A stretch of DNA of 64,000 nt from Galeruca laticollis. Taxonomy: Eukaryota > Arthropoda > Insecta > Coleoptera > Chrysomelidae. The notes under the pieces were generated by a model. It was not told the origin of the DNA. It saw only the letters and a program-made list of their open reading frames with translations, and searched no databases. The stretch spans positions 265,539,709 to 265,603,708 of the forward strand of contig OY998175.1 in NCBI GenBank assembly GCA_963921935.1, given 5' to 3'. Positions 44,901 through 57,531 of the stretch are shown here, piece after piece; within the stretch, counting starts at the first letter, position 1; the number at the start of each line of letters is the position of its first letter. Position numbers and translations under genes: made by a program.

Positions 44901-46931
44901 TACTATGGGGATATTTATTTTTATATGATTTATCTTTATTGTTTTGTATATTTTCCTTTTTGTTACTTTACCTTCGGCTAGCCCCTGATGATAATCTGTG
45001 AAATTTTATTTTATTCATAATTTATATGATAGTCGGCAGCATAAAACTCCTCCCTTTGAGTTTTTGACGCATATGTATAACTTTGATACACATTTAAATA
45101 TTTAATTCTGAAAATTTTCTAGTATGCTTTATTCCTGAATAAAAATATATACCTTTGTTTTTATCGACTCCAAATATTATTATAGAATGAATTATTTAAG
45201 CACCATTTTCTAAATGTATTATGAATATAAAACAGAATGATAGAAAAAATAACAACACTTTAACGAAATGATTTAATACATTGTTGAGATTACATTCAAA
45301 TTCTTTTTACATAAATATTCTTTACACCGCTCCTGCATTCTTGACTGGCCATGCGCACTGAATGCTTAAAATGACTGCGTCGGCGTATAGGAGAAACACA
45401 TCCTCGTATATCGTTTCACAACGACACAAAACGTATGGTTCACAGTCGATGATGTTTGGATGAATGTTTTTATAAATTTAACGTTCTTACATTCATTGCA
45501 ATCATCGATATATTATTCAAAATTACACTATACAGTTACATACATATATCAAAATTACATGGATATCCATGGATATGAAATGATATTCATCATTTTATAT
45601 TGTTTTTTGCCTTTTTTAGAAATTTTAGTGTAAACGTTCAAATAATATTTTTCATTGTCCACTATTTTTTTCTCTTTGGAATTCCAAATTAAAAAAACCA
45701 CCGACCCTATTTCCAATTCTCGGCACTGTGGAACTGCTGCTAAGCGTCTCTTTTTCTTGGGAATTTCTTATTAAAGAAATACTCTTTCTGCACACTGCAC
45801 TTTATTATACAGTTGAAACAAAATTGATATTATGATTTTATAATGGTTTTTAACTTAAAATTATATACTTTTACATAGTTTTGTGAAAGTTTTTGTAGAG
45901 GAGAGCTACATAGATGTTAACCATTCTTCCACCAACGCCCGATTCTCAATTCTTTTTTAAATCAACAAACTTTTTCACATATCAAAAACAAAGCCTCCTT
46001 ATATTGTTTTTTTATTCGATAATTGTCAATTTGAGTGTTTTTCATGAAAATACAAAATTCTTTAATTAAAATTGTCCTGGAGGATAATAATACTTATATA
46101 AATGGGTTTATAATGTCTTAGGGAATATCTAAAATGTCCTTTACATGTATTACAATCCCAAAATTTGTTGTAATTCCCTTTTTATGGTGTATTTATTTAC
46201 AATTAAATATACAATTTCTACAACCTAAAAAAATTATTTATATATATGGAACTGTTTAGTTTTCAATTTATGAGTTTTTACTAATTTCATTTTATATAAA
46301 CTCTTATTTATTTCCAAATTTGCCTTTTATGTTTTATATTCAATTCCAGATCAATTTTAGGTTGGCAAGAAAATCACTAGATTTTATTACTTCCTGTTCA
46401 ATAAATTTTATTTAGTTAACAGATTTCTTTGACATATAGCATGGCTGTGTTCCGTATGTCATCTGTCATAATGTTTTCCTTTTTTTATAAATTCCTTTTC
46501 AAATTGTGAACTTTTACTACCATCGTCTGTGAATATCGCTAATCAATTAGTAAGTTGACTATTAATTCTTGTTATTTTAGGTTTCAAACAAAACAACATT
46601 CTACTTCATCCAGATATTGACATGGCAGTGTTCATATGATTTTGAAAATTGTTGACATTGACTTTACCTTAGGATTTAATTGTGAAGGTAGAATTTTTAT
46701 ATTCAATTATAATGTTATCATTAAAATGTTATTCCTTATCCTTTAAGCCTTTCTTTATAATTGGTTTTCTCATTATTTGATAATACATTTGCTTACTTCA
46801 TTCATTCGTTTATGTTAAATTTAGTTTTTAACTAGGTAGTGTCTAATGGTACACCCTACGTATTAATAAAAAATCTTTTTAATATTCAATCTCATACGTG
46901 AATTATTTATATATATTAGAGGACTAGTCCA

Positions 46932-47013
<82 letters not shown>

Positions 47014-47056
47014 TAATCAGGCGATGGAAGACATTTAAGCTATAAGTGTTTTTTTA
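44901..47056. other. AT-rich region without a recognisable gene
   Basis: Only an (AT)n/(TA)n microsatellite at 46937-47012 stands out. The moderately GC-rich stretch 45330-45470 has no motif I recognise. Confidence 0.5.
46937..47012. repeat. (TA)n microsatellite
   Basis: About 76 bases of alternating TA just upstream of the hAT pseudogene. Confidence 0.95.
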
Positions 47057-47071
47057 GAGACCTAACTAAAG

Positions 47072-48704
47072 GTGAAAATGTTAAAAGACAGTGGATATTG
47101 TACAGTGCATCAGAAAATGAAATTTATTGTTTCCATTGCCTTCTTTTTTGAGAACATTCTAATTATAGCCCCGGAGTATATGCTAATATCCACACAAGGG
47201 TTTAATGACTGGAAGCATCCCAACCCTCATGTCAAACTACATGCCAACTCCGAAATTCATTATTATTTGAAATGTAAAGAACTAGATGTTAATATGTTAA
47301 TAGAAATTAAGTCAGCAAATTATTCCTCGATAACGTTCGACTATATCCCAGATGTTTCGCATTCCGAACAAATGAGTGAAGTCATTAGATACATCGATTT
47401 TTCTAGAGGTGAAGCTCAAATCGTCGAGAGTTTTGTTGATTTAATTATTAGCCACAAGAAAACTGGTGAAGGGATCTCAGATGAAATTTCAAGCAAATTT
47501 ACAAAATATGGTTTGGCCGTGGCCAATGTTTCGATAACGGATCGAACATGGCAGGAATTTACAACAGCGTACAGGCTCACATTGGAAACATCAATGCTAT
47601 TGCTAGATCAGTGCTAAGCGCCACGCACAGGTTGAATTTTGTTGGTGTACATTTTGTGGAATTGTACAGTGTATATAGTCTTTCCAATGGTTCAACCATA
47701 CGGTGGGATTGTTCGAACTAGTATTTGAATAGCACTCTATAGGGACACAGTGACATATAATGGTCATCAAAGAGACAGACCATCACTTCCATTGATAAAC
47801 ACATAAAAGGTTTGCACAAAGCTCTGAAGGAGATGAACAACAAACATTAATAGAATAATGAAACCGTTTTTGCGGTTTCAAGCATAATCAAAAACAGTGA
47901 CTTCAATTTTATCGGACTGCTCTATATGTGATCACAAATATTATTATCAAATGATTGTACGAATAAGTCAATGCAAGCTTAAGACACATCTCTTGACATT
48001 GCACCTAAACTGTTAATTGGACTGTGTACGAAGATTGAGAAACGGCGTGATGATGGTGTGGAGATGTATCAACACGTGATGAAATAGGCATTGGGAGTTA
48101 TTATCCAAATAAACGAATTAAAACAGTTAAGACATTATCATCAGGAATGGCCATGGATAAGAACTGCCTCACATCACAAAGACAGAATTTCCAACAAGTT
48201 AATAACGGGAATGAGTAACAGATCTACACAAAAGTGTCAGAAGATTTTGAATTTTTTTCAGGGTCATCCCTGCCATAAACAACAGTCTCTGATTTGGAAA
48301 TCTGTGCCAAAGGTTTTGGCGTCAAGTGAAGCAGAGACGTGGACGCTGTTGAAATAATCAGAGAAATTGTTTCGAATTCCATATGAACTGTTTCTGTTTC
48401 TTTAGTTACGCTTGACCTTCCACTTAGAATTTTTGCAGGCAATTCATGAGTACCAGCTAAGAGATGGGCTACCCCAATATTCAAGCTGCATTCAGATTTA
48501 TTTTTCCTTACCATGCTCGTTAGCGTCACATCATGTGAAATGACATTTAGTAAATTCAGACTTATTACGAATTATTTACGGTCGAGGACTGGCCGAACAC
48601 GCTTGAATAATTTAGCAATTTTATCTATTGAGTACGAAACAGCTACAAAATTTCCTTTTGACGATGTCATGAATAAATTTGCTCAATCAAATCAAGTAAA
48701 GTAA
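47072..48704 (+). pseudogene. hAT-family transposase (zf-TTF/DUF4371 type), broken
   Basis: The first frame (to 47617) has a foreign-looking start and then GFNDWKHPNPHVKLHANSE, the end of a TTF-type zinc finger. This is joined by deletion to the catalytic core: EIKSANYSSITFDYIPDVSH and SEQMSEVIRYIDFSRGEAQI. It continues after frameshifts with a VGVHF-like and WFNH segment and a region full of stops. It ends at 48513-48704 with SCEMTFSKFRLITNYLRS and RTRLNNLAILSIEYE, the hAT dimerisation domain (usually ASCERSFSKLKLIK). The first catalytic Asp is retained in FDYIPD; the rest is too broken to judge. TIRs and target duplications were not found. Confidence 0.85.
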
Positions 48705-49534
48705 AGAAAGTGAGTAAAGTAAATAATGTATATAAACTACTTTCTTCATTGTTATTATCTTTCAAACCCTGCCCTGAATAAATTTTAAAGTATGGCAAAA
48801 TAAATGAAAAAATTCAATCCTGACAATTTTACTACAATTATTTAAAAAAATGTATGGTATTGTCTCCCTGCATAGTGGGTATAAATTTTGGTTGCAAGTA
48901 TTGACGAGTTTCGATTTTTGTTAGGGACGTGGTAAGGTGCACACAATTTTGCCAAGGGTGCAGGAATTGCAAGACACATTGCTGCCCAAACCTCCTTTAG
49001 CATATTCCATATCCATTGTTCACCTGTACCTCCTAAATATTTGAAGATTTATGGATATATTCTCATTTTTTTTTGTTCCTCCGTCATAGCAATTGGGTTT
49101 AATTTATGAATTTTATTATATTCAACTTGTTGCATGTACTTGCTCCATACCGCGAACATTTAACTGATTTGCTAGCATTTTGGAATGCACTTTCGGTTTT
49201 CTCTGCCATATACTTAACTAGTCAATTCGCTGGTTTTCGTTGGATGTTTGTTACTCATATATACTCATATATCTGATCCTTTCTATTGAATATTCTTCCT
49301 GAGTCTGAAACTTCTTGAAATCTTGAAATTTTCAGTTGTTATTATTGCATTTTTGTTTAATATTTCTCCGAATTTCTCTCATTTCCTCTGTTCTACCGCC
49401 CTGATCTTTTTTCACACTTTATTCCCGCCTGAATAATATTGTCTATCTCGATCTACTTTCTTCCTTCAAGCTTTCAACTTTTCTAGTCCACAATTGTTTT
49501 GTCGTTAATCAATTTTGTCTTATTGTCATTGTAG
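48705..49534. other. region without a recognisable gene
   Basis: Pyrimidine-rich toward its end; no coding motif on either strand. Confidence 0.5.
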
Positions 49535-49953
49535 GTCCGTCTGTCAGTCCGTCTGTCAGTCTGTCTGTCAGTCCGTCTGTCAGTCCGTCTGTCAGTCCGT
49601 CTGTCAGTCCGTCTGTCAGTCCGTCTGTCAATCCGTCTGCCAGTCCGTCTGTCAGTCCGCCTGTCAGTCCGTCTGCCAGTCCGTCTGTCAGTCCGCCTGT
49701 CAGTCCGCCTGTCAGTCCGTCTGTCAGTCCGTCTGTCAGTCCGTCTGTCAGTCCGTCTGTCAGTCCGTCTGTCAGTCCGCCTGTCAGTCCGTCTGTCAAT
49801 CCGTCTGTCAATCCGTCTGTCAGTCCGTCTGTCAGTCCGTCTATCAGTCCGTCTGTCAGTCCGCCTGTCAGTCAGTCCGTCCGTCTGTCAGTCCGTCTGT
49901 CAGTCCGTCTGTCAGTCCGCCTGTCAGTTCGTCTGTCAGTCCGTCTGTCTGTC
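49535..49953. repeat. 12-bp minisatellite, about 35 units
   Basis: GTCCGTCTGTCA repeats head to tail with occasional T/C changes (GTCTGCCA, GTCCGCCT) and one shortened unit near 49870. Because the period is a multiple of three and the unit lacks stop codons, open frames run through on both strands (Cys-Gln-Ser-Val on plus, Asp-Gly-Leu-Thr on minus). These are almost certainly not proteins. Confidence 0.95.
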
Positions 49954-51180
49954 AATTTAAGCTTCAATAAAGAAAAAATTTGATCTCCGATCTGTATTTA
50001 TTTATTTATTGAATTGTTAAGTTTAAATCATGAAACATAGACATATATAAATGGTTTGCGCGGTCCGTATTCAGTGCAGAGTAGAAAAAACAGACCGAAA
50101 TGTACGAGGGTACCTCTGCTGACATTTTAAAAAATCATGTCATTGACATATTCAGCCAAAAATTTTTGTTGGATAGACAGTGCTTATTTTTCATTGTTTT
50201 GTTACTGTATCAATTATTAGACAAATTCAGTAATTTAATTGTTCATTTTACTAAAATTACTATTCAGAAGTCTTCGCCACACTCTGTGGCGCCTCCCAAC
50301 TATCTACTTCCTATGTTTGGTTCTGAGTTTTCATTTGGGAACGATTTCAAATTTTCATTTGTTCTATCCTAGTTTTTCATGCGTATTATCTTTTTTTTTG
50401 TTATACTATTTTCTTAGTATTTCCTGCGTATTTTCTCCGTTTTGTGTCATTTTCCTCACATTAATTTGCTTTTTGTTTTATTTTCCACTTCGCACTTCGC
50501 CTATAGTTTTCCTCCTCCACAAATTTCATCTATTTTTCTTATATACACGGAAACGATCATCGTTAAATATGATGATCTACAAAAATTATTACTACGAGGA
50601 AATATGTATTCGTGATACGTATTCCAATTTAAAACAAGAATTTAATCATATGTAAGTCTAACTAACAAATACATAAACATTATGACAACGGATATCATTT
50701 AAATCAATAATTATTTATTATTCAGCAATCTGCAGCGTATTAGTACATGATTATACATGTTGTTATCATACTAGAAAATTGTTACCATATATAATTTAAA
50801 AATCAAACAAATTGGATACAAAATTGGTTTAGCAAGTTAAAAACACTGAATGTGATAATTGAATAATTGCGAATATTTTCATTTCAAAATTAGTTTACTT
50901 AACAAATCAATAAAAAATGATAGGTTGAATAGTCGACTATTTTACGTTACTAAACTCATTGCTACAATAAAAAATATTTATTAGATTGTGAGGATTCCTA
51001 TAGCTTTAATTTCTATCAAATGAGAAGCAACAACTCAATCTCTCATGTCAGTGTGATTATTTGGACATTTTCTATAATTCTAAATATTCTTTATTCCAGA
51101 TTAAGTTCATTAAAAACTCAAATATATGTTAATTAAAGGTAATGTTGGGTCTATTGTTAGTAACTATATAGAAAATTCAT
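49954..51180. other. AT-rich region without a recognisable gene
   Basis: Open frames at 50100-50655 are Phe/Leu-rich from T-rich DNA and show no domain. No RNA gene was seen. Confidence 0.5.
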
Positions 51181-51330
51181 TGAAATGTTCGAATTTCTGG
51201 TACCGTTGGTGATGTTCATATAGAACACACTATTTATTACCACTACACCAACACTCACGATTACTCTGTCTGATGCACGTTTCGATAACCAAGTTATCGT
51301 CTTCAGAGATCTATGGTAAAACTAAAGCAG
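51181..51330 (-). repeat. PLE terminal fragment with hammerhead-derived motif
   Basis: On the minus strand CTGAAGA (51306-51300) is followed by a strong hairpin CGATAAC-TTG-GTTATCG and then AAAC, and next GTGCATC where GUGCGUC would give the cleavage triplet. The downstream TGAGTGTTGGTGTAGTGG is characteristic of a PLE terminal-repeat family. CUGAUGA is altered to CUGAAGA and GUC to AUC, so this copy should be inactive. Confidence 0.65.
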
Positions 51331-52189
51331 CCCTAATAAAAATCCATAATTTTCACATAATTGTTGCAAACAATTTGATAATTGAATATATGTATTAAAG
51401 GAAGATGAGTCCGGTCAAAAAAAGTTAAACTCAGATAAATAAATTCATATAATTATATGGAATTTCAAATTAACAATGGAAAGAAAGTGAAATTGAGATA
51501 TTCAGAAAAAATATGGTGTAGTACAACACAGTAGACGCAGAAAACCCAAGAAAATATTCAGAGAGTTTCAAAATGTAGAATAGTGTAATTTTTAAAAATA
51601 GGGTAATTTTGAATAAATACTACATCCAATATTGAGAACATCAAAATTTCCAATATTACTAAAAAGGTGTAACTACTCAGCATTCCTCTAATAAATACTT
51701 CCCTAGATCTTAAGCATTCATCCAATCCCAAACATTTACCGAAAATTATTAAAAACTCTACTAATTTTGCTCTGAAATTTTCCATGAAACCGTTATCAAG
51801 ATGAACTGATTTTAGCACTATATGATGTTCGAAATTTATGCTCCAGTGGAAAACTAACAGCAGTAGAAGTCAAACTTATTAACCATCAAAAAAATAAAAC
51901 AATAATTCTTCTAAAAAATCAGAACAAAAAAATTATTTCCAAAAGAAAAACAATACCTTTTCGGATAGACTATGAAAAACTGTTAACAATAATAGACAAA
52001 TATTCCGTTTAAGGAATTATTTAATTGAATATTCGAACAAACTACCATTTTCGGCCAAAATTAAATTTAATTTTCGTATGTTTTCGCAACTGCCGTTGGC
52101 ACATAATGATTCGCTGTCTAGACGGTGTCTAGTGAGCTTTCAACGATGTTAACTGGCATAGTAACGAGCAGTTCGAGTCGAGTGGAACA
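51331..52189. other. region without a recognisable gene
   Basis: An open frame at 51558-51818 (minus) and a Lys/Ile-rich frame at about 51830-52011 (plus, ending in TAA) lack recognisable motifs. The second may be a piece of a retroelement protein but could not be assigned. Confidence 0.45.
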
Positions 52190-52330
52190 CCAGGAGAGGA
52201 GCACTTCATTGCGTCTCTCTAACGCAGCTTAAGTAAATAATAATTAGAAAAATACAAGGAGTTCAACAGATTGGTCAGCTCTACGAGTTTACTCTTAAGT
52301 CAAAACTCCTATGGTATCCCATAAGACGTT
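52190..52330 (+). repeat. repeat shared with the far side of gypsy D
   Basis: GCGTCTCTCTAACGCAGCTT, then AGTAAATAATAAT and CTACGAGTTTACTC match 62925-63050 in the same orientation with moderate divergence. Confidence 0.6.
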
Positions 52331-52415
52331 TTAGTTCAGAAAAATACCCAGTCTAAAGATAACATTCAGTATCAATACTTATTTTATACACCTCCTAAAT
52401 ATCTAGTCTACGAAG

Positions 52416-52612
52416 TGTTGTGATGTAAACACGCCTTGTTATTTCTGTGTATTTGAACGCAATATATCCAGAAACGCGCCAATATGGCTGTCATCATTTA
52501 TGATATAATCTTGACAGTTTTGTCTTGTGATTATATATAATATATGTGTATAAAGAAAAATAAATGTTTTTCGTCTAAAAGCATCAGTCTTGTTATATAA
52601 ATAAACCACAGT
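52416..52612 (+). repeat. 5' LTR of gypsy D and primer site
   Basis: About 195 bp, with AATAAA near 52558. TATTTGGCGACGAG follows at 52612, a typical primer-binding-site context of this gypsy lineage. The 3' LTR lacks about 45 bp present here (around ATTTGAACGCAATATATCC). Confidence 0.85.
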
Positions 52613-52731
52613 ATTTGGCGACGAGCAGTGTAGTATCCACGTCTTACAGTCGTCGCGGTGTGAATTCGTCGAATCTAATAGCAGTTAGTCTGAACTAAAA
52701 AAGTCGTCAAGAGTCACAAAAGTCTACAAAA

Positions 52732-53500
52732 ATGGCCAATATTATTGGTAATATTGAGCAGTTTGATCCGAAAGCAGGGGATATTAAAACTTATGTGGGG
52801 AGGCTAGAACAATTGTTTGTTTGCAATGTTGTAGAGTTAAGAATGAAGGTATCTATGTTACTTACTTTAATTGGGAGCGAATCATATAGTACTATGAGAG
52901 ATATTCTTACTTCTGACTTGCCATTATCAAAGTCTTGCGATGATTTAAAGGCAAAACTGATTAAACATTTTAGTCCAAAGAGATTGCAGATGGCGGAAAG
53001 TTACAAATTTTAGAATGCAGTGCAGGATCAGAAGCTATGTGAAGCGTCTAAAAAGATTGTCTTTATTTTGTGATTTTGATGCCTTTTTACAAGAAGCATG
53101 GAGGGACAAGTTTGTGTGCAGGATCAAATCTCTGGCAATAAAGAAGAAGCTGTTGTTGATGAACAAACTCGATTTTTCCAAGGCGGTGTCAGAAGCTCTT
53201 GCTATGGAACTTGCCGGAGGTCAAGTAAGGTCTATGGCAGAAAGTAGTATCAGTGCTGTCTTTGAAAGTATTGACAAGTTGTCAACAAAAATGTCAAGTG
53301 CATCAAGGGTTAAAAATAAATCAAAATTACATAATAGTCGGTGCGAAAAAAAGTTAGTCTTCAGTAAAATCGAAAGATAAAATTTGTTTTCGTTGTGGGT
53401 TCCTGAGGCATGATCCAAACTTATGTCCAGCAAGGGATTGGGAGTGCTTCAAATGCAAATACAAAGGGCATACTAGCGGGGTATGTAATAAAGTTGGTGT
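52732..53500 (+). pseudogene. gypsy D gag with two zinc knuckles
   Basis: ATG 52732 begins MANIIGNIEQFDPKAGDIKT, with YVGRLEQLFVCNVV and MLLTLIGSESYSTMRDIL, the capsid pattern of this gypsy group. A TAG at 53011-53013 and a frame change break it. The frame from about 53015 continues CDFDAFLQEAWRDKFVCRI and KAVSEALAMELAG. In yet another frame, two perfect CCHC knuckles (CFRCGFLRHDPNLC and CFKCKYKGHTSGVC) lie at about 53388-53480. The knuckles would bind RNA during packaging. Confidence 0.9.
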
Positions 53501-54324
53501 TCACGCATTGGAAGAGCAAAAGGTAGATGAGGCTTCCAGTTCAAAGGATGACTTACAGCTGGGATTTTTGTCAGCAATAAAAGATGAGTCGATGGTAAAA
53601 GCTGCGAAGGTAACACTAAACCTTGAAGGTAAACCAATTGAATTTGACATAGACAATGGTGCATGCAGGTCAATTATGGATGTTGATGACTATCCTGAAA
53701 AGTTGTCAGATTTGAACTTATTTGACGTAAAGTATGGTCTAAGAGTTTTGACAGGTGATAGTGTTTAAGCTTAAGAAAAATATCGTTAATTTACCTCTAG
53801 TTATTGTAGAAACTAATCATAGATTTACACCATTGCGTGGTAGAAACTGGCTAAACGTGCTTAATCCAAGTTGGCGTCAAAATTTATTATTGAATCGTCA
53901 AAATATATCTGGGAATACTCCTCAGTCCATGTCAGAGTGTCGTTAGTCGAGTAATCCATATCAGTCAAGTAAATCATGTCAGTCTGTAGTAGATGAGGAC
54001 ATAAATGTTTCAGTCTTGTCCGACAAATCTGAAATTGCAAGATGTCAGTATTTATAGTAAAAAAACACAGTCAATTTGATGGACAATGTTGAAATAGCTC
54101 CGATCAAGTCAGGTTTTGTCCAAAAATCGTCAAAGCAGTCAGTTCAATCAAACTCCGTTATTATAAAAAATGTGTCAAAATTGACAGTAGATGACTCAGA
54201 GTCGGAGATTCAGTCAAAAATCAAGAAAGCTGAGTCCAGCATGCCTTATCCGATGAAATCTAGGGCAGAATCTGAGATGAACAAAATGTGTAGTTCTGGA
54301 AGTTTGAAAAAAAGTTATCTTTAG
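53500..54324 (+). pseudogene. gypsy D protease region and linker
   Basis: From the knuckles the frame continues through a Ser/Asp linker to KPIEFDIDNGACRSIMD, where a retropepsin would have DSG or DTG (here DNG), and LRVLTGDSV before a TAA. The following frames contain LPLVIVETNHRFTPLRGRNW, corresponding to the L-x-G-R-x-W motif after gypsy proteases. A Ser/Gln/Val-rich linker with frequent TCAGTC repeats precedes the reverse transcriptase. It is broken by several stops. Confidence 0.75.
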
Positions 54325-54677
54325 TAAGTGGGCAAGTTCCATTGTAGTGGTACCGAAGAAAAATTCATCAGACATCAGAATATTTGTTGATATCAAGAAA
54401 ACCTTAAACCTTGTCCTGGATGCAGATCATTGTGCATTAACTCTGTGATGATCCCAAAAAGACATTATCAGATTTTAGTAGACATTATGTAAAAAAAAAG
54501 ACATTATTAGATTTTAGTAGACATTAATTTCAAATATTGCTAGCGGCCAGTGAACTGGAAGGCCATTGGCAACGTGCAGCGAAATATATAACAAACACGT
54601 CCGTGTTATAAATATTGTGTTGACAAGGCCAACAAGGTCGAGAAACGGATCATTGACGTGTTAGTTTAATAATTTCC

Positions 54678-54708
<31 letters not shown>

Positions 54709-55600
54709 CATTTCTTTTGAAGATGCTTCAGTATCATTATTGTTGTTAATAGTACAAACGTATGTATTCTGTGGTCAGTAATTTATATACGTAGTTTATA
54801 AATATATGTTATCCCAGTGAGTTTTTAAAACGATGTCATTTTCTAACCCCAAAAAATGGTTCACTAGGTAAGTGTTTCCCGAAGATGAATGGTCCGATGG
54901 TTCAAGAAGTATATACGAGGGGCACTTGCTAAGTAGCCACCACACCTCGTCCAGATGATATCTATGCTTGTCTAAGTGGGAACAAGTATTTTTGTGTCAT
55001 CGATTTGAAAGGAGCTTACCAACAAATAGAAATAAGCGAAGAGTCACAGGAGTTACTAGTTATCAATACACATATAGGGCTATTTGCTTATAAAAGATTA
55101 GCTTACGGGATCAGCTCTGCTGTTGGGATTTTTCAGACTGTGTTGGACAGCATTTTATCTGGACTAAGAAATATGAAATGTTATTTAGATGATATTTTGT
55201 GTTTTGGATTCTCCTTACAGGAGTGTAATGACATTGTAAGAGATGTATTGAGAATATTTGATCAATATAATGTCCAGATTATTACAAAAAAATGTTTATT
55301 CTTTAATACCCTTGTGGAGTTTCTGGGGCACAGAATTAATTTCGAGGGAATTCATCCCACCGAGGAGAAAATTCAAGTTATTAAATCTGACAGATCTCCA
55401 AAAAAACTTACATAATCAAAATCGTACTTGGGACTTTTGAACTACTATACTAAATTAATCCCAATGCTGTCTTCCAAGCTAAAACCCTTTTATAGTTTTT
55501 GTGATAATTAAACTGATTTTTCTAGAGAATGGATAGATGAATTCGAAGATAATTTCCAGTTGAGTGAAGACCTAAAACTGTCCTAACAGAAGATAATCCT
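54324..55600 (+). pseudogene. gypsy D reverse transcriptase, interrupted
   Basis: A first part (54324-54447) reads KWASSIVVVPKKNSSDIRIF and VDIKKTLNLVLDADHCALT. About 500 bp of unrelated DNA with a (TA)n run follow. Then DDIYACLSGNKYFCVIDLKG, AYQQIEISEESQELLVI, FAYKRLAYGISSAVGIFQ and MKCYLDDILCFGFSL carry the domain to EFLGHRINFEGIHP and a stop at 55413-55415. The YLDD box and the Asp of IDLKGAYQQ are retained. It would copy the element RNA, but the insertion and stops disable it. Confidence 0.9.
54448..54945. repeat. unidentified insertion in gypsy D reverse transcriptase
   Basis: The polymerase reading breaks after ALT and resumes at RPDDIYACLS. The intervening DNA has two copies of GACATTATCAGATTTTAGTA-like sequence at its left edge and a TA run (54679-54705). 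No protein, and boundaries are approximate. Confidence 0.6.
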
Positions 55601-56096
55601 AATTTAATGATTTTTGTCACTTGCGATTCGAGTAGCCATGGAATAGGTGCAGTACTTAGTCACATACATATTAGATGGCGTAGAACGTCCAGTAATGTTT
55701 GCTTCAAGCACCTTGATTCCTACTGAACAAAAGTACAGCAATTTAGAACGTGAAGCCTTAGCATTGATCTTTGCTGTGAAAAAGTTCCATAAATAATTGT
55801 ATGGACGCAAATTCACTCTTAATCCAGACCACCAACCTTTACAGTTCATTTTTGCTAAACCTCAACTAATTCCAATTACAGCTGCATCAAGAATTACTCG
55901 ATGGGAAATAATTCTGTCTAGATATCAGAATGACAATATTTATGAAAAAGGTAGTGACATAAGCTATGCAGATGGATTGTCTCGATTACCTCTGCCTGGA
56001 CAGACTGAAATCCCAGATTCTATTTATTCATTTAGCCTCGTGAATGGAATTCCTCTAAACGCTGACGACATAAAAAAACTACTAACAAAGATTTAG
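55600..56096 (+). pseudogene. gypsy D RNase H
   Basis: In shifting frames: LMIFVTCDSSSHGIGAVLSH, then ERPVMFASSTLIPTEQKYSN, LEREALALIFAVKKFHK, a TAA, YGRKFTLNPDHQPLQFIF, and ASRITRWEIILSRYQNDN with ISYADGLSRLPL. This is the full RNase H order of gypsy elements with Asp (CDSS), Glu (EREALA) and Asp (NPDHQPL, usually TDH). Two frame breaks. It ends at a TAG at 56094-56096. Confidence 0.9.
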
Positions 56097-56887
56097 TGGT
56101 TCTTAAGCTTAAAGATTTCATTTTGTCCGGAAAGCCAAGCAATGTGAAAGATGAATGGTTGATACCGTATTTTGCACATCAAAATTAGTTGTCAATTGAA
56201 AACGATTGCTTAGTATTAGGTAATAGGGTAGTAATTCCACCTCAATTGAGGCAAGAAGTACTCAACCTATTTCATGAACAACACACAGGAATTATACGCA
56301 CTAGAATGTTAATCAAGTTTTATTGTTGGTGGCCAAAAATAAATAGTGATATTGAAAAATTTATGTGAACTTGTGAAATCTGTCAACAATATTGAAACTT
56401 TGCTAATAGCAATCCTCTTTTATCCTGGCCACAAGCTCCACATAACTTTTTTAGGATCTTTAGAGAGTTTCTAAAATTAGCTGATTTCACATTTTCTCTT
56501 GTCTTTCATCAAAAATCAAAGTGGTTAGAAGTCAAGCTCATGAATAATGGAACGAACGCTTCTGAGACCTTTACTGAGTTGAAAGATATAGGGTCAAGTG
56601 GGGTAAAAATGAGACATTTTCAAAACTTTAACTTTTTGGGTGTGCTAGACTCCTTTGAAAGAATTGATGAAAAGGTTATGGGAAGTAAATGTAGATGAGA
56701 AAACTATTGACAACTTAAAAACATATGAAAATGACCTTTATAAAAGTGGAAAAGAATAAAATCTGTGTCTCATATGTAACCTAGAAAAAGTGTAAAAATG
56801 AGACATGTCTATATTTATTGATAGAAAAATACCCACAAAATTAAACATTAATTTCAAAACTAAATTTCACTTCATGCAAAACTTAGG

Positions 56888-57211
56888 CACCGTACATATG
56901 AAAGCATAGTAGCGACACTCTCGACTCGTCCCTTTGAAGTCTTTGTGGATAATTTCGCCGACAATGTTCTAAGAAGTCGGGCAGTTGTTCACTGGCCGGC
57001 GGATTTACGAGCGACTGCTGTCGTGCTACTTCCATGGAAATATATACTGTATACTGCAGAGCTTCTTGTCGTATGATCTAACGCGAACCCTTGTATACTA
57101 AGCAAGCCGACGTCACCTGCTAGAAAGCAGCTACCCTATAGGCGGGGTAAAGCGGGTTCGCATATCGGCTTCCGCACAGAGTGTCGCTACTAGGCTTTTA
57201 TATGTACGGTG
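56888..57211. mobile_element. hAT-like MITE inside the pogo-like element
   Basis: Ends CACCGTACATATGAAAGC and its inverse GCTTTTATATGTACGGTG extend to AGTAGCGACACTCT and AGAGTGTCGCTACT (about 34-bp TIR). ACTTAGG is duplicated at 56881-56887 and 57212-57218. The 324-bp body has higher GC and no open frame. Confidence 0.85.
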
Positions 57212-57531
57212 ACTTAGGCAAAGAAGTGCTAATAAAAAACAATAGTTCTACTTAAAAATGAGATACAAAATCCAGAACACATTGATCATAAAAGAACATT
57301 AACGAACTGAATATGTATCGAAATATATTGGAAATGCTAAAACATCTGCTGCTCTAGAAGTTCCTGCAAGCGAAGATAGGGATGGTAGCTTTAAAACAAT
57401 ATCTTTCTTTACCACATTATTGTTTCCCGGAACTGCTGGATTACAAATTCATTTCCCTTGCGTCTGAGATAGGAAACACAAAATTTACTATTAGATAACA
57501 AATCTTTCACAATTGCCATGTAGTGCACGTC

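Noticed and set aside
44981..45010. CCCCTGATGATAATCTGTGAAAT as another hammerhead
   Set aside because: No stem II can form between the boxes, and the GAAAC and NUH parts are missing.
49509..49970. Long open frames with CQSV or GLTD repeats as a repetitive protein
   Set aside because: They arise from a 12-bp stop-free tandem repeat, are open on both strands, and have no flanking coding signals.
50100..50655. Phe/Leu-rich open frames as a membrane protein
   Set aside because: T-rich sequence gives such frames by chance; no start context, no homology pattern, and no clear loop or charge topology.
51558..51818. Minus-strand 86-residue open frame as a gene
   Set aside because: No motif recognised, and it lies in AT-rich DNA beside a PLE fragment.
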